A DNA stretch of 22,026 nt from positions 1 through 22,026 of the forward strand of contig JACRAA010000086.1 in assembly GCA_016213595.1 (NCBI GenBank), read 5' to 3'. The notes under the pieces are model-generated. The model searched no databases. It was not told the DNA's origin and saw nothing but the letters and a program-made list of their open reading frames with translations. This stretch comes from Actinomycetota bacterium. GTDB taxonomy: Bacteria > Actinomycetota > Actinomycetes > Propionibacteriales > Propionibacteriaceae. The stretch's first letter is position 1; the number at the start of each line of letters is the position of its first letter. The translations under genes were made by a program, and so were the position numbers. Positions 21,437 through 22,026 of this stretch are shown one piece after another.

Positions 21437-22026
21437 ATGAGCGAAGAGCCGGAGCAGCGGCGCGGACGGCGGTTCGAGCAGAGAGTCGTTCCCGGTTCGG
21501 ATGAGGTGATATCGATCCGAGTCGGGCCCAACTCGGTCTGTCGGCTCTCGCATCCGGACTCGGTGGCGGAAGGCCTTCAGCTGGATGCGGACTCTCGAGG
21601 TGACGTCCGCCTGCATCTGTCCGCCGCGGCGGACGCGAAGCCCCTCGAGTTCCTGGTCGAGGAGACCTCGCACGACGGGACCGTGACGCGGCACACCCTG
21701 AGCGTCACGGCCGATCCTGACCACTGGGCCGTCGCGGATCGCCACCGCCACGAGGCTGAACGCGACGGTGCGAAGAACGCGCCAGGCGACCTCGTACCGC
21801 CCCTGCTTGAGGACCCTCGGGATCTCTCCAACGCGGAGCTCGTGAAGCGCGGCTACCCGCCTCGGCCTTCCCCCGACGCACCGCCGGCGAGCCGTGAGCG
21901 GTGGCGGCAGCTCGTATCCCGGAGCTATCACCGGGTAGGTCCGGAGCGCAGTGAGCATCCCGATGTGCGCTTCACGAAGCTGGCTGAGCCGGAGACCGTG
22001 ATGAGCCCGACTCTGCCCCTGCCGCC
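21437..22026 (+). CDS. Unidentified protein, 3' partial; possible pro-region of a G1-type peptidase
   Basis: An open frame from ATG 21437 to the window edge, 196 codons without a stop, with GAAGGGG upstream of the ATG and a plausible promoter at 21345-21373. No signal peptide: the N terminus is charged (MSEEPEQRRGRRFEQ). Residues 20-90 look like beta-strand-rich sequence (EVISIRVGPNSVCRL, DVRLHLSAAAD). Then comes SNAELVKRGYPPRPSPD and RERWRQLVSRSYHRV. The pattern E-L-x-x-R-G-Y-P-P-R-P followed by a Trp-containing helix resembles the segment before the catalytic domain of actinobacterial G1 (eqolisin-like) endopeptidases. This rests on memory of family sequences only, and the diagnostic catalytic part lies beyond the window. 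Coding is likely, identity is tentative. Confidence 0.62.
   Translation, partial: MSEEPEQRRGRRFEQRVVPGSDEVISIRVGPNSVCRLSHPDSVAEGLQLDADSRGDVRLHLSAAADAKPLEFLVEETSHDGTVTRHTLSVTADPDHWAVADRHRHEAERDGAKNAPGDLVPPLLEDPRDLSNAELVKRGYPPRPSPDAPPASRERWRQLVSRSYHRVGPERSEHPDVRFTKLAEPETVMSPTLPLP

Noticed and set aside
20771..21958. 395-codon minus-strand open frame covering the gap 21155-21436
   Set aside because: The translation is shadow-like, overlaps the end of the hydrolase and the partial gene antisense, and has no ribosome site or motif.
1..22026. LexA/SOS box, tRNA, rRNA, CRISPR array, insertion sequence
   Set aside because: Scanned for TCGAAC-N4-GTTCGA, cloverleaf patterns, regularly spaced repeats and transposase motifs; none found.

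Overview
The window is a gene-dense, high-GC stretch (roughly 70% G+C by eye) from an actinobacterium. The diagnostic genes are an AdnB-type helicase-nuclease, a mycoredoxin, a UvrD2 helicase with HRDC domain, a WhiB7 regulator with AT-hook and long leader, a DUF5679 zinc-ribbon protein and many GTG starts. Rank below phylum cannot be fixed from the sequence. Gene content and orientation match the mycobacterial block adnB - nudC - mycoredoxin/uvrD2 (divergent) - whiB7 - ABC1 kinase, with two changes: there is no channel gene between adnB and nudC, and recC-recB-recD plus an oligogalacturonate lyase gene sit between nudC and the mycoredoxin gene.

Layout. 1-2215 is the C-terminal two-thirds of adnB, entering from the left. 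2258-3190 is nudC. 3235-11461 is a minus-strand recC>recB>recD operon joined by two 4-nt ATGA overlaps. 11613-12809 is a PL22 oligogalacturonate lyase. 12859-13104 (minus) is a mycoredoxin, divergent from uvrD2 (13193-15262). 15263-15746 is the whiB7 control region: repeated CTCGTAC motifs, a SigA-type promoter, a 55-codon upstream ORF, two hairpins including a likely attenuator, and a duplicated ribosome-binding segment. whiB7 follows (15747-16055) and converges on a two-gene minus-strand operon (E1/ThiF-like protein, then an ABC1/UbiB-type kinase). Next are a DUF5679 gene, a structured intergenic region of 321 bp (18701-19021), and a YgjP-like metallopeptidase (19022-19606). The right end is less GC-rich: a four-TM alpha/beta hydrolase (19856-21154) and the start of an unidentified gene (21437 onward) that may be the pro-region of a G1-type peptidase.

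How the genes work together. The left 15 kb holds two separate machines for processing DNA double-strand ends (AdnAB and RecBCD) plus UvrD2, with redox and NAD(H) housekeeping genes (mycoredoxin, NudC) between them. The centre is an intrinsic antibiotic-resistance control point (whiB7) whose leader has the parts expected for translation-sensing attenuation. No mobile element, CRISPR array, tRNA or rRNA was seen. I found no convincing wholly new system; the best leads are the whiB7 control region, the nested inverted repeat at 18872-18932, and the AdnAB-RecBCD adjacency.
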